Positions 28,513-38,418 of a stretch of DNA of 64,000 nt are shown one piece after another. The notes under the pieces were generated by a model that was not told the DNA's origin, searched no databases, and was given only the letters and a program-made list of their open reading frames with translations. The position numbers and the translations under genes are program-made. The DNA comes from Solibacillus palustris (GTDB lineage: Bacteria > Bacillota > Bacilli > Bacillales_A > Planococcaceae), in the NCBI RefSeq assembly GCF_022549215.1, contig NZ_JAKZFC010000005.1, positions 62,001-126,000 of the forward strand, in the 5' to 3' direction. Each line of letters starts with the position of its first letter. Within the stretch, counting starts at the first letter, position 1.

Positions 28513-29264
28513 CGAAACGAATTATTCCGTGCCTCGATGTAAAAGAAGGCCGTGTTGTAAAAGGTGTACAGTTTGTGGAGCTGCGCGATGCAGGTGATCC
28601 AGTTGAGCTAGCGAAATTTTATGATGAGCAAGGTGCAGATGAGCTTGTATTTTTAGATATTTCGGCCTCACATGAAGGGCGCGAAACGATGGTGGACGTG
28701 GTACGCCAAACAGCGTCCACATTAGCCATTCCATTTACAGTTGGTGGTGGCATTCGTACATTAGATGATATGAAACGTATTTTACGTGCAGGTGCTGATA
28801 AAGTATCTGTAAACACGTCTGCACTAGAACGCCCAGAGCTAATTAAAGAAGGCTCTGATTATTTCGGTTCACAGTGCATCGTTTGTGCGATTGATGCGCG
28901 TTACTCAGAAGAAGATGCGACATGGATGGTTTATACACATGGCGGTCGCAATAAAACCGAGTGGAAAGCAGTCGACTGGGCAAAAGAAGCAGTTCGACTT
29001 GGTGCGGGTGAGATTTTACTAACGTCGATGAATCAAGACGGCGAAAAATCAGGTTTCGATTTGGCGCTTACAAAAGCGGTACGTGATGCTGTAACTGTGC
29101 CGGTTATTGCAAGTGGCGGTGCTGGTAATGCCGAACACTTCCGTGAAGTACTTCAAGATGTTGATACAGATGCTGCACTTGCTGCAAGCATTTTCCACTA
29201 TAAAGAAACGAGCGTAGCCGAAGTAAAAAGCTACTTACAAGAAAAAGGGGTTCACGTACGATGA
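28506..29264 (+). CDS. hisF: Imidazole glycerol phosphate synthase, cyclase subunit
   Basis: Cyclises PRFAR with ammonia from HisH to IGP and AICAR. 252 residues. It is HisF, not HisA: I-I-P-C-L-D-V at the start with catalytic Asp11, G-G-G-I-R, G-G-R-N-K-T and L-T-S-M-N-Q-D-G with the second catalytic Asp, and A-S-G-G-A-G near the end. ATG 28506 is used because it gives the canonical M-L-T-K-R start; an upstream in-frame reading at 28479 falls within hisH. Confidence 0.95.
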   Translation: MLTKRIIPCLDVKEGRVVKGVQFVELRDAGDPVELAKFYDEQGADELVFLDISASHEGRETMVDVVRQTASTLAIPFTVGGGIRTLDDMKRILRAGADKVSVNTSALERPELIKEGSDYFGSQCIVCAIDARYSEEDATWMVYTHGGRNKTEWKAVDWAKEAVRLGAGEILLTSMNQDGEKSGFDLALTKAVRDAVTVPVIASGGAGNAEHFREVLQDVDTDAALAASIFHYKETSVAEVKSYLQEKGVHVR

Positions 29265-29884
29265 ATGTAAAGTTTAATGAGCAAGGTTTAATTCCTGCTG
29301 TAGTCCAAGATGCACAAACAAAAGAAGTATTAACAGTAGCTTATATGAACGAGGAATCATTACAAAAAACGATTGAAACGAACGAAACATGGTTCTTCTC
29401 TCGCTCACGCAACGAATTATGGCATAAAGGTGCAACGAGCGGTAACACGCAACAAGTTGTATCAATTAAAGCGGACTGTGATCAAGACGCGTTAGTAATC
29501 GAGGTGCTTCCAGAAGGCCCAGCTTGCCATAACGGTACAACATCATGCTTTACTGAAACAATTGTAGATAATGTACGCCCAGGGTCAGTGGCAATTTTAC
29601 CGCAATTAGTTGAAGTTATTAGACAGCGCGAAATCGATATGCCAGAAGGTGCATATACTACGTACCTATTTGAAAAAGGAATCGATAAAATTTGTAAAAA
29701 AGTCGGGGAAGAGGCGACTGAAGTAGTAATTGGTGCGAAAAATCGTGATAAAGAAGAAGTGAAATGGGAAGCAGCAGACCTCATCTATCACCTATTAGTT
29801 TTACTACAGGAACAAAAAATAGATGTGTATGAGGTGTTAGAAGTACTACAAAAACGTCACGAAGGTAAAAAACCACAAAAATAA
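29261..29884 (+). CDS. hisI: Bifunctional PR-AMP cyclohydrolase / PR-ATP pyrophosphatase
   Basis: Second and third steps of the pathway in one protein of 207 residues (HisIE). N-terminal cyclohydrolase domain with W-F-F-S-R-S-R, L-W-H-K-G-x-T-S-G and zinc cysteines (D-C-D-Q-D, C-H, C-F); C-terminal pyrophosphatase domain from ~105 with [10 protein letters not shown] and [11 protein letters not shown] overlaps the hisF stop (ATGA). Last gene of the operon; a terminator lies at 29962. Confidence 0.95.
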   Translation: MNVKFNEQGLIPAVVQDAQTKEVLTVAYMNEESLQKTIETNETWFFSRSRNELWHKGATSGNTQQVVSIKADCDQDALVIEVLPEGPACHNGTTSCFTETIVDNVRPGSVAILPQLVEVIRQREIDMPEGAYTTYLFEKGIDKICKKVGEEATEVVIGAKNRDKEEVKWEAADLIYHLLVLLQEQKIDVYEVLEVLQKRHEGKKPQK

Positions 29885-29916
29885 TGAGCAAATTTCACGA
29901 CTTTGTAATGTGAGGT

Positions 29917-29947
29917 TTTATGCTAATGAGCATAAATATGCTATAAT
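29917..29947. promoter_or_regulatory. Inverted repeat next to a TATAAT box
   Basis: TTTATGC-N6-GCATAAA (perfect 7-bp arms) is followed by ATGCTATAAT, with TATAAT at 29942-29947. It may be an operator-promoter pair for yvcD or a chance AT-rich palindrome; no clear -35 box was found. Confidence 0.3.
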
Positions 29948-29961
29948 AATAAGAATTGATT

Positions 29962-29996
29962 AAGGAACGACACCATGCTCGTTCCTTATTTCTTTG
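29962..29996 (+). terminator. Terminator after the his operon
   Basis: AAGGAACGA (29962-29970) and TCGTTCCTT (29979-29987), then ATTTCTTT. Confidence 0.75.
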
Positions 29997-30060
29997 TATA
30001 AAAACAAGTATAGCCTTTCATATAAAGTAAACGAACGGAAATTTACTCGGAGGAATTTTA

Positions 30061-31593
30061 TTGGAAAATAAACGTTTAAAAGAAAAATCTACTAATGTCG
30101 TGTCGTTTGTTCCGAATGGTGATTATTACTACAATAAAGCATTAAAAGCGATAGATCGTGATGAAATGGATAAGGCGTATAAGTACATTAAACGTGCCGC
30201 AGATTTAAGCCAAGATGACGCACATGTGCTATTACAATATGGCATTTTAGAAATGGAATTACAAAATTTCGACCATGCGTATGAATTGATTCATACGGCA
30301 TATAGTATTGAGCCAAATGAGGCAGAAATTGTGTTTATGTTAGCTGAAGTTTCAGGCTGTATCGGACATATTGCAGATGCACAAAAATATGCAGCGAAAT
30401 ATTTAGAGATGGATCCAAATGGTACATATATTGAAGATGCTACAGAAATTTTGGACTTCTTTGATTATGTATCGGAATCAGAGGCAATCGAAGACATGGA
30501 TGAGTATGATGGCGAGAAGCTCGTTGCACAAGAAAAAGCACGCCGTCTAATGGAACAAGGTAATTTTCAGTCTGCAATTGAAGTGTTGGAGCAGACAATA
30601 GAGGAGTTTCCGGATTTGTGGAACGCCTATAATAATTTAGCACTGGCATACTTTTACATTGGTGAAGCCGAGCAAGCGCGTGCGCTACTATACAAAGTGC
30701 TACGTGAAAACCAAGGGAACTTGCATGCTTTATGTAATTTAGCGGTATTTGCTTACTACGAAAAAAACAATGAAGAGCTTGGTAATTTACTAGAACTTTT
30801 AAATAAAATTCAGCCATATGATTGGGATAATCGTTATAAGCTAGGTGCTACTTTTGCATTAATTGGTGAATATGAAAGTGCATACAAGTGGTTACGTTCG
30901 ATGAGTAAGCGTGGCTATGAGGGCGACGCTGGATTTTATTTTTGGTTGGCGCAATCAGCACATTTCACTGGACACAAACAAAGAGCAAATGAGGCGTGGC
31001 AAACACTCATTAAAATCGACCCGACAAAAGAAGGCATGGAGCCATGGTTGCATGGTGAAGTTGGGCGAATGGGTAACTCTGCAGAAAACCATCGTGATTT
31101 CATCATTCGTCAATTATCAGATGAGCACGAATCGAGCCGATTGTTCGGATTATTTTTGCTGAAACGTTCTGCGCATAGGCAAGAAATTGTGGCCCATCCT
31201 ACATTATTAAATGTGACAAGTTTTTCTGAACTTGAAAAATTAAGCTTGGCGTATGCTCTTGAATACGAATTTAATCAAGCCTGTAAGGAAGAACAGACAT
31301 TTTTAAGCTTTATGCAAGTTGCAGAATTAATCGTCCAAACAAATGAAGCTATTAATTTAGAGGTCGCACAAATTTTAAGCACTTGGTTTGCACTTGGGGA
31401 AATAGCATTTAAGCAAGGCTATGCATTCAAAAATAGCGCGGCATTAGCAGCATCAATTGAATATTCATTTCATGTAGCAATTGAAAATAAAGTAACCAAA
31501 AAGGAAATGGCTGAGAAATATGGTATTTCCACATCGACTTTAACGAAATATAACGATGAATTATATAATTTTGTACCAACCGACTATGAATAA
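30061..31593 (+). CDS. yvcD: TPR-repeat protein YvcD
   Basis: 510 residues, soluble, with tetratricopeptide repeats spread over about residues 20-320 (A-x-x-A-x-x-Y-I-x-x-A patterns, WNAYNNLALAYFYIG). The C-terminal part ends with a helix-turn-helix-like stretch (MAEKYGISTSTLTKYNDEL). Function unknown; the position between the his operon and trxB is as in B. subtilis. Starts with TTG at 30061, 6 nt after CGGAGGAA. Confidence 0.85.
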   Translation: MENKRLKEKSTNVVSFVPNGDYYYNKALKAIDRDEMDKAYKYIKRAADLSQDDAHVLLQYGILEMELQNFDHAYELIHTAYSIEPNEAEIVFMLAEVSGCIGHIADAQKYAAKYLEMDPNGTYIEDATEILDFFDYVSESEAIEDMDEYDGEKLVAQEKARRLMEQGNFQSAIEVLEQTIEEFPDLWNAYNNLALAYFYIGEAEQARALLYKVLRENQGNLHALCNLAVFAYYEKNNEELGNLLELLNKIQPYDWDNRYKLGATFALIGEYESAYKWLRSMSKRGYEGDAGFYFWLAQSAHFTGHKQRANEAWQTLIKIDPTKEGMEPWLHGEVGRMGNSAENHRDFIIRQLSDEHESSRLFGLFLLKRSAHRQEIVAHPTLLNVTSFSELEKLSLAYALEYEFNQACKEEQTFLSFMQVAELIVQTNEAINLEVAQILSTWFALGEIAFKQGYAFKNSAALAASIEYSFHVAIENKVTKKEMAEKYGISTSTLTKYNDELYNFVPTDYE

Positions 31594-31633
31594 GCAGTAA
31601 ATTTGTATTTGTTACAGTAATCTTATACGATAA

Positions 31634-32614
<981 letters not shown>

Positions 32615-32706
32615 TTCTTTAACATAATTGTAATCGAATCGTTACAAAGGTAGGGTATACTAAACATATGAATTCGTTTTAACCCCCTTATAATCAAATT
32701 TGTTTA

Positions 32707-32748
32707 AGGTTGTTTCGAGCGTACCTACGCCGAAGCGACCTCTTTTTG
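32707..32748 (+). terminator. Probable terminator of trxB
   Basis: GGTTGTTTCG pairs with CGAAGCGACC through two G-U pairs, followed by TCTTTTT. Confidence 0.55.
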
Positions 32749-32856
32749 CGTAGTTGGCGTTTTGGTATACATTAAATGGAAACGTGTGCTTTTACGGAAT
32801 GCATAGGACAAGGTATAATAGAAGTAAGCTTACATGAAAGAATTGAGGTGTTAAAT

Positions 32857-33327
32857 ATGCAACGTATTACGAATTTATTAGCTATAAAGGATGGAAAAGT
32901 ATTATTACTCCAAAAGCCGAGGCGCGGTTGGTTTGTTGCGCCAGGAGGGAAAATGGAGTTAGGGGAGTCCATCTATGAATCCGCTGTACGCGAATTTCAA
33001 GAAGAAACAAACTTAACACCAAAAGCTGCTCATTTAAAAGGCATATATACAATGGTTATTAAAAATGAAGATATAGTAGTCGACGAGTGGATGCTGTATA
33101 CATTTGTTGCAAATGATGTGGAAGGTACACAATTTATTGAAACACGCGAAGGAATTTTAGGTTGGCATTCCATTGACAGTATCAACGAACTTCCGATGGC
33201 TGAAGGTGATCGAACTAATTTATTGTTTGCAGCGTTAAACAAAGGTATACAATATGGTACATTTGAATATACAGAAGATTTTGAGTTGATTAGCGAAAAA
33301 ATCCAAAATTCAATCGAAGAAAACTAG
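32857..33327 (+). CDS. yvcI: Nudix hydrolase YvcI
   Basis: 156 residues; hydrolyses a nucleoside-diphosphate-linked substrate, 8-oxo-dGTPase-like. Nudix box G-G-K-M-E-L-G-E-S-I-Y then E-S-A-V-R-E-F-Q-E-E-T-N-L spans about residues 29-51 with all key glutamates. ATG 32857, with GAGGTG 6 nt upstream, is preferred to an in-frame start at 32776, which would add 27 residues without family likeness. Start of the yvcI-rapZ-yvcK-whiA-crh operon. Confidence 0.9.
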   Translation: MQRITNLLAIKDGKVLLLQKPRRGWFVAPGGKMELGESIYESAVREFQEETNLTPKAAHLKGIYTMVIKNEDIVVDEWMLYTFVANDVEGTQFIETREGILGWHSIDSINELPMAEGDRTNLLFAALNKGIQYGTFEYTEDFELISEKIQNSIEEN

Positions 33328-33342
33328 AGGAGGAGAAATACT

Positions 33343-34224
33343 GTGGGGAGTTTGAGCTATACACATGAGTTGGTCATTATTACAGGGATGTCGGGCGCAG
33401 GTAAAACAGTTGCTGTTCATAGCTTTGAAGATTTAGGCTATTACTGTGTTGATAATTTACCGCCAGATTTATTAATTACTTTTTTGGCGTTAATGAAGGA
33501 ATCTGAAAAGAAAATATCCCGTATTGCTGTTGTGATGGATTTACGTGGGCGTGAGTTTTTCGATTCGTTAATTGAAACGCTAGATACTCTTTTAGAAGAA
33601 GAGGATTTATTAGCACGTATTTTATATTTAGATTCGGATGATGCCACGCTTGTGCGCCGATATAAAGAATCACGCCGCTCACACCCATTAGCTCCTCAAG
33701 GGTTACCACTTGAAGGAATCCAGTTAGAGCGCCAATTATTATCTGAATTAAAAGGACGAGCAAAAACGATTGTTAATACTTCTTCGTTAAAACCGCGTGA
33801 ATTACGTGAGCGCATCGCTCAAGAGTTTGATAATCAAAGTAGCCCCTCGTTTTCAGTAAATGTCATGTCGTTTGGCTTTAAGCATGGTATTCCAATTGAT
33901 GCCGATTTAGTATTTGATGTGCGCTTTTTAAAAAATCCTTATTATGTGGAAGAACTTCGTCATAAAACAGGGCTTCAAACAGAAGTTTCATCGTACGTAT
34001 TAGCAACTGATGAAACACAGCAGCTTATTGCTAAATTAACTGACCTGTTTGCCTTTATGATTCCACAGTACCGTAATGAAGGGAAATCACAGCTTGTTAT
34101 TGCATTTGGCTGTACAGGTGGTCAACACCGCTCCGTAACACTTGCAGAATACTTTGGTAAGTTTTTAACAAAAAATGATCGAGTTATTATTTCACACAGA
34201 GATATCAATCATAGGAAGGATTGA
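33343..34224 (+). CDS. rapZ: RNase adapter / nucleotide-binding protein RapZ (YvcJ)
   Basis: 293 residues. P-loop G-M-S-G-A-G-K-T (about 14-21), Walker B-like M-D-L-R-G-R-E, and the C-terminal C-T-G-G-Q-H-R-S-V signature of the family. In Enterobacteria it controls GlmZ/GlmS; in Bacillus YvcJ influences competence and binds nucleotides. GTG start at 33343 after AGGAGGAG; 15 nt downstream of yvcI. Confidence 0.94.
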   Translation: MGSLSYTHELVIITGMSGAGKTVAVHSFEDLGYYCVDNLPPDLLITFLALMKESEKKISRIAVVMDLRGREFFDSLIETLDTLLEEEDLLARILYLDSDDATLVRRYKESRRSHPLAPQGLPLEGIQLERQLLSELKGRAKTIVNTSSLKPRELRERIAQEFDNQSSPSFSVNVMSFGFKHGIPIDADLVFDVRFLKNPYYVEELRHKTGLQTEVSSYVLATDETQQLIAKLTDLFAFMIPQYRNEGKSQLVIAFGCTGGQHRSVTLAEYFGKFLTKNDRVIISHRDINHRKD

Positions 34225-34228
34225 TAGC

Positions 34229-35194
34229 ATGAAAAAAAAGAAAACGCGCATCGTAGTCATTGGGGGAGGCACAGGGCTATCGACAGTGCTACGGGGATTA
34301 AAGCTGCATTCGTTTGATATTACAGCGATTGTTACAGTAGCAGATGATGGTGGCTCTTCTGGGCGACTACGAGATGACTATGATATACCACCACCTGGGG
34401 ATGTACGAAACGTTATTGCGGCGCTATCTGATGTGGAACCATTAGTCGAGCAAATGTTTCAGTTTCGCTTTTCGCAGTCCAATGATTTGAATGGACATTC
34501 TTTAGGCAATTTAATGCTAACAGCGCTTACCGAAATTACAGGTGACTTTAACCATGCCATTGCTGAAATGAGTAAGGTATTAAATGTTCACGGTAAGGTC
34601 GTTCCAGCTGCAAATAAAAAAGTGACACTGCATGCCGAACTAACGGACGGAACAACAATTGTTGGAGAATCCAAAATTCCATCAGGTCATGCGCCTATTA
34701 AACGTGTTTTTTTAGAACCAAGTAATTTAAAGCCGTTGCCAGCAGCAATACATGCGATTGAACGTGCCGATTTTATTTTAATTGGTCCAGGAAGTTTATA
34801 TACTAGTATTATTCCAAACCTTTTAGTAAAAGGAATCGGGCAAGCGGTCGTAAAGGCAAAAGGCGAAAAAATATATATTGCAAACTTAATGACGCAGCAA
34901 GGAGAAACAATCAATTATTCAGTATCACAGCACATAGAAGCAATTCATGAACATGTTGGTGAATCCTTTATCGAATCCGTGTTGTTTAATGAAAAAGATT
35001 TACCTCCTGCAATTTACGCTCATTATCGTGAAGAAAATGCAGATCCCGTACATTTTGATGTTGAAAAATTAACTCAAATGGGTTTGAAAATAATAAAAAA
35101 AGAAATTGCACTTATTGAAGACGGCACAGTACGTCATGATGCAAAAAATTTAGCAGATTGGCTATGTGATTATGCCGCACAAAAGCAACAATAA
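34229..35194 (+). CDS. yvcK: Gluconeogenesis factor YvcK/MgfK
   Basis: 321 residues, CofD/YvcK family, UDP-sugar-binding protein needed for growth on gluconeogenic carbon and for correct cell-wall enzyme placement. N-terminal I-G-G-G-T-G-L-S-T-V-L-R-G, then V-A-D-D-G-G-S-S-G-R-L-R and G-D-V-R-N near 60-70. ATG 34229 chosen: AGGAAGGA precedes it and it starts 4 nt after the rapZ stop; a reading from 34175 would overlap rapZ. Confidence 0.94.
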   Translation: MKKKKTRIVVIGGGTGLSTVLRGLKLHSFDITAIVTVADDGGSSGRLRDDYDIPPPGDVRNVIAALSDVEPLVEQMFQFRFSQSNDLNGHSLGNLMLTALTEITGDFNHAIAEMSKVLNVHGKVVPAANKKVTLHAELTDGTTIVGESKIPSGHAPIKRVFLEPSNLKPLPAAIHAIERADFILIGPGSLYTSIIPNLLVKGIGQAVVKAKGEKIYIANLMTQQGETINYSVSQHIEAIHEHVGESFIESVLFNEKDLPPAIYAHYREENADPVHFDVEKLTQMGLKIIKKEIALIEDGTVRHDAKNLADWLCDYAAQKQQ

Positions 35195-35242
35195 ATGCAG
35201 TACTAAATACTACATAGTTTGCTAGAAAGGGGGAACACCGAA

Positions 35243-36184
35243 ATGTCATTTGCATCAGAAACAAAAAAAGAGCTCACGCAAATTGAAGCGGATGACACAA
35301 GCTTAAAAGCTGAAGTGTCCGCCCTTATACGAATGAATGGATCCTTAAGTTTTGCCAATCGTCAATTAAGTTTAGATGTACAAACGGAAAATGCAGCGAT
35401 TGCACGTAGACTTTATACAATTGTTAAAAAGCTTTATCCTTATAATGTTGAGTTGTTAGTACGCAAAAAAATGCGCCTAAAGAAAAACAATGTATACATT
35501 TGCCGTGTACGTGAAGGGGCTCGTGAAATTTTAGCGGATTTAGAAATTGTTTCGAATTCTTTCGAGTTCAATCATACAATTGCACAGTCGATCATTCCAA
35601 AAAATAATCAGCGCCGTGCTTATTTACGTGGTGCGTTTTTAGCCGGTGGTTCAGTGAATAACCCGGAAACGTCTTCGTATCATTTAGAGATTTATTCGCT
35701 TTATAAGGAGCACGGGGAGGCGTTGGCTGATCTGATGAACCACTATGATTTGAACGCGAAAACGATTGAACGTAAAAAGGGCTTTGTCACGTATTTAAAA
35801 GAGGCAGAAAAAATTTCGGACTTTTTAAATTTAGTAGGTGCGACTTCAGCTATGTTAAAGTTTGAGGATGTCAGAATTGTACGCGATATGCGTAATAGTG
35901 TAAACCGCATTGTAAACTGTGAAACTGCTAATTTAAATAAAACAATCGGCGCGGCATTACGCCAGGTCGATAATATTCGTTTTATTGACAACGCGATTGG
36001 TTTAGATCAGTTGCCAGAAAAACTACGGGAAATTGCACGATTACGTGTCGAGTATCAAGATGTCACGTTAAAAGAACTAGGTGAAATGGTTTCAACGGGA
36101 GTTGTTAGTAAATCGGGCGTGAATCACCGCTTACGCAAAATCGATGAAATCGCGGAAGCACTTCGTCGCGGAGAGCAGATTTAG
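35243..36184 (+). CDS. whiA: DNA-binding protein WhiA
   Basis: 313 residues: N-terminal LAGLIDADG-like domain ([17 protein letters not shown] near 123-139) and C-terminal helix-turn-helix (L-K-E-L-G-E-M-V...[13 protein letters not shown]). In Bacillus WhiA affects division, chromosome segregation and fatty-acid composition rather than classic transcription. ATG 35243 follows AAAGGGGG; an in-frame TTG at 35219 has no ribosome site. Confidence 0.95.
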   Translation: MSFASETKKELTQIEADDTSLKAEVSALIRMNGSLSFANRQLSLDVQTENAAIARRLYTIVKKLYPYNVELLVRKKMRLKKNNVYICRVREGAREILADLEIVSNSFEFNHTIAQSIIPKNNQRRAYLRGAFLAGGSVNNPETSSYHLEIYSLYKEHGEALADLMNHYDLNAKTIERKKGFVTYLKEAEKISDFLNLVGATSAMLKFEDVRIVRDMRNSVNRIVNCETANLNKTIGAALRQVDNIRFIDNAIGLDQLPEKLREIARLRVEYQDVTLKELGEMVSTGVVSKSGVNHRLRKIDEIAEALRRGEQI

Positions 36185-36291
36185 AAAGGCAAGTTTTCGA
36201 AATATTGCATTCTATTGTTGTTCTTTTCGGATAATTTCGATAAGATGAAATAAATAAGGTGATGTACGGATGTGAAAGGGTGTATTTCAAA

Positions 36292-36549
36292 ATGATCGAA
36301 AAACAAGTAGAGGTCAAGCTAAAATCAGGATTACAAGCAAGACAAGCTGCACTATTCGTTCAAGAAGCGAATCGTTATAAATCAGATGTCTTTTTAGAAA
36401 AAGAAGCGAAAAAGGTGAATGCCAAATCGATCATGGGCATTATGAGCTTAGCGGTAGCAAAAGGTACGACAGTGACGCTAAGCGCAGATGGGCATGATGA
36501 AGAAAAAGCGATGCATGCGCTACAGCTATTAATCGAAAAAGCAGATTAA
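36292..36549 (+). CDS. crh: Catabolite repression HPr-like protein Crh
   Basis: 85 residues. HPr fold, with Gln in place of the PTS active-site His15 (S-G-L-Q-A-R), the defining feature of Crh, and Ser46 kept in A-K-S-I-M-G for phosphorylation by HprK; P-Ser-Crh acts as CcpA corepressor. Here the residue after Arg17 is Gln (R-Q-A) where HPr and Crh normally have Pro. ATG 36292 gives the family N-terminus; AAAGGG lies 11 nt upstream. Confidence 0.93.
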   Translation: MIEKQVEVKLKSGLQARQAALFVQEANRYKSDVFLEKEAKKVNAKSIMGIMSLAVAKGTTVTLSADGHDEEKAMHALQLLIEKAD

Positions 36550-36568
36550 TTTTTGAAAGCGTAATCAT

Positions 36569-36607
36569 AGAGGTGTTCGTGAAATAATTTCATGAGCACT
36601 TCTTTTT
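36569..36607 (+). terminator. Terminator of the yvcI-crh operon
   Basis: AGAGGTGTTCGTGAAA and TTTCATGAGCACTTCT form a long stem with few mismatches, followed by TTTTT. Confidence 0.8.
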
Positions 36608-36956
36608 TGTATGTAAAGTGAGATAGAGTTAATTTGCTATAAAAACAATAATGAATAGATAATAATGAAATTTAATAGTGAGGTTACTCATTATTTAGGG
36701 ACGATTTATTAAGTAACCTTGTTAAATTTTTTCGCGTGTTTTACAAAATGAAATTGCGGATAGGCTTTTAGAGAACATTCCAGTAGATCAACATGGGGTA
36801 TTACTAGACTTACTGAAGCGATTGAATAAAGAAAAATATCAGGCTACAAATATCGAATAACAGTTAGAATGGCTATACTAATCAGCTCGGGCGATATTAG
36901 CGCGAGTTGTGTTATCTAGTGCTACCTCTTGTTGTTTACACAAGCTAATTTTAAAA
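36608..36956. other. Intergenic gap crh-clpP
   Basis: AT-rich and mostly without coding. It holds an 8-bp inverted repeat AGGTTACT (36682-36689) / AGTAACCT (36713-36720) followed by a T-rich stretch, and the short gene remnant at 36726-36860. The other bases show nothing I can support. Confidence 0.5.
36726..36860 (+). pseudogene. Possible 3' remnant of a MarR-like regulator gene
   Basis: An open stretch of 44 codons between a stop (36723) and TAA (36858) with protein-like composition: ADRLLENIPVDQHGVLLDLL then KRLNKE. This resembles the last helices of MarR-family regulators, where a short acidic segment precedes the dimerisation helix. No start codon, ribosome site or upstream part of the gene is present, so it would be a decayed fragment. 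The family guess is weak. Confidence 0.3.
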
Positions 36957-36988
36957 CAAAAAAGCGGCAGAATCGCTCTGTCGCTTTT
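36957..36988 (-). terminator. Terminator of clpP
   Basis: On the minus strand AAAAGCGACAGA and TCTGCCGCTTTTTTG form a stem with a T-run, directly after the clpP stop. Confidence 0.85.
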
Positions 36989-36996
36989 AATAAAAA

Positions 36997-37590
36997 TTAT
37001 TTTTTAAGTTGGTTACGCTCGTAGATTTTATCGATTAAACCGTATTCTTTTGCTTGCTCAGCAGTCATGAAGTTATCACGGTCTGTGTCGCGCGCTAATG
37101 TTTCGTATGGTTGACCACTGTTTTCGGCCATAATTTTGTTTAATTTTTCACGTAAGAATAAAATACGTTTTGCCGCGATTTCAATTTCAGTCGCTTGCCC
37201 TTGTGCACCACCAAGTGGTTGGTGAATCATTACTTCGGCGTTTGGTAAGGCAATACGTTTACCTTGTGCACCAGCCGATAATAGGAATGCGCCCATAGAA
37301 GCTGCCATACCGATACAAATTGTTGATACATCAGGTTTAATGAAGTTCATTGTATCGTAAATCGCCATACCAGAAGTAATTGAACCACCTGGAGAGTTGA
37401 TGTATAAGTAGATATCCTTATCTGGATCTTCTGCTTCTAAAAATAAAAGCTGAGCTACGATTGAGTTGGCAACGTTATCGTCGATTGCGCTACCTAATAA
37501 AATGATACGGTCTTTTAATAAACGTGAGTAAATATCATATGCACGTTCGCCGCGGTTTGTTTGTTCAATAACTGTAGGAATTAAGTTCAT
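36997..37590 (-). CDS. clpP: ATP-dependent Clp protease proteolytic subunit
   Basis: Serine protease core that works with ClpC, ClpX or ClpE in protein quality control. 197 residues, usual length. Catalytic Ser in G-M-A-A-S-M-G-A (~98), His in M-I-H-Q-P-L-G-G (~123) and Asp in T-D-R-D (~172). ATG at 37590 follows AAAGGGAGG. A CtsR box overlaps the predicted promoter at 37667-37697, so heat and protein stress control is expected. Confidence 0.97.
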   Translation of the reverse strand: MNLIPTVIEQTNRGERAYDIYSRLLKDRIILLGSAIDDNVANSIVAQLLFLEAEDPDKDIYLYINSPGGSITSGMAIYDTMNFIKPDVSTICIGMAASMGAFLLSAGAQGKRIALPNAEVMIHQPLGGAQGQATEIEIAAKRILFLREKLNKIMAENSGQPYETLARDTDRDNFMTAEQAKEYGLIDKIYERNQLKK

Positions 37591-37666
37591 TGAAAAATCC
37601 TCCCTTTGTTAAAGCCTATTTTCGTATACCTTTGCTGAATTTGGTAAGTATTTCAGCTGTAAACCT

Positions 37667-37696
37667 ATCATACACGTATTAGTCAATTATGGTCAA
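37667..37696 (-). promoter_or_regulatory. Sigma-A promoter of clpP
   Basis: Read on the minus strand: TTGACC (37691-37696), 18-nt spacer, TATGAT (37667-37672). Confidence 0.6.
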
Positions 37697-37697
37697 A
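37681..37697 (-). promoter_or_regulatory. CtsR operator of clpP
   Basis: The plus strand reads AGTCAATTATGGTCAAA, matching the CtsR direct heptad repeat (A/G)GTCAAAnAn(A/G)GTCAAA with a single mismatch. It overlaps the -35 region of the clpP promoter, the usual position for CtsR repression. Confidence 0.85.
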
Positions 37698-37719
37698 TAT
37701 AAAGTCTGCTTTTTAACAG

Positions 37720-37748
37720 TTGAAAACAATCAGTGCACTTTGTATAAT
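37720..37748 (+). promoter_or_regulatory. Promoter of tRNA-Arg
   Basis: TTGAAA (37720-37725), 17-nt spacer, TATAAT (37743-37748), 25 nt before the tRNA. Confidence 0.75.
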
Positions 37749-37773
37749 GGGAATGCTAGATAAATATTATAAT

Positions 37774-37845
37774 GTCCTCGTGGTGTAATGGATAGCACGT
37801 AAGATTCCGGTTCTTAAAATGGGGGTTCGATTCCCTCCGAGGGCG
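37774..37845 (+). tRNA. tRNA-Arg (anticodon CCG)
   Basis: 72-nt cloverleaf read by eye: acceptor GTCCTCG / CGAGGGC (one G-U), D-arm with GTGTAATGGATAGCAC, anticodon stem TAAGA / TCTTA with loop TTCCGGT giving anticodon CCG, and T-arm with loop TTCGATT. The CCA end is not encoded. A tRNA-Arg gene beside clpP is also present in B. subtilis (trnQ-Arg). No duplicated 3' tRNA end was seen downstream, so there is no sign of an integrated element using it. Confidence 0.92.
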
Positions 37846-38294
37846 CTTATTCAATCGACATTTCTCACTATTTTTTCCATTTCGGCACGAATGGTTGTTA
37901 AGGGGATTTTTTACATGAATACGTTTCCCGCTTTCGGATAAATTAAACATTGGAAAAACTCTTCAAATACTTAATTTCTTTATTATTATGAGAAATAATA
38001 CTTGAAAAGTGTGTCGAAAATTAGTAAATTAGTAAATGTCGTGTTAATGGTGAAAGTTGCTAATTAGAACAAATAATCAAAGGCACTACACACTGTTATT
38101 AGGTCCATTCGTGGGCACCATTTTACTGTTTTAATATACTTTTTATAGCTGTTGTAAAAAATCGAATTGTAGTTTTGAGTTTTTACAACGGAGAGTGAAG
38201 TTTTACTAGGATAAAAAGATTCACTGTACCGTTTCTTTTTATCCTAAATTCATTCTTTTCAATAATTCATTCAAACAAATAACATGAAGAATTC
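37846..38294. other. Intergenic gap with one long hairpin
   Basis: No supported gene. AGGATAAAAAG (38208-38218) pairs perfectly with CTTTTTATCCT (38235-38245) around a 16-nt loop. The remainder is AT-rich. With the strong terminator at 38295, an untranslated small RNA from this stretch is possible but unproven. Confidence 0.4.
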
Positions 38295-38347
38295 AAAACT
38301 GTTTCAAAAGCACAATGCCGAAGAAACAGTTTTTTTGTGTAAAGAAA
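38295..38347 (+). terminator. Orphan plus-strand terminator
   Basis: AAAACTGTTTC (38295-38305) pairs with GAAACAGTTTT (38333-38343), then TTTTG. No plus-strand gene precedes it except the tRNA ~450 nt upstream. Confidence 0.7.
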
Positions 38348-38360
38348 TAAATACAGGCAC

Positions 38361-38401
38361 TAAAAAATCCGTCTTGCAATTTTGGACAGGACGGATTTTG
38401 G
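38361..38401 (-). terminator. Terminator of the M20 amidase gene
   Basis: On the minus strand AAAATCCGTCCTG and CAAGACGGATTTTTT form a stem with a T-run, 18 nt past the gene's stop. Confidence 0.8.
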
Positions 38402-38418
38402 GGGATGTTTGTTATATA

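Noticed and set aside
28479-29264. Longer hisF start at 28479
   Set aside because: It would place ten residues inside hisH with no family likeness; ATG 28506 gives the canonical N-terminus.
37756-37950. 64-codon minus-strand ORF over the tRNA-Arg region
   Set aside because: It is antisense to a clear tRNA gene and has no ribosome site or family likeness.
37774-38418. Integrated mobile element at tRNA-Arg
   Set aside because: No integrase gene, no repeated 3' tRNA end and no att-like direct repeat visible within the window.
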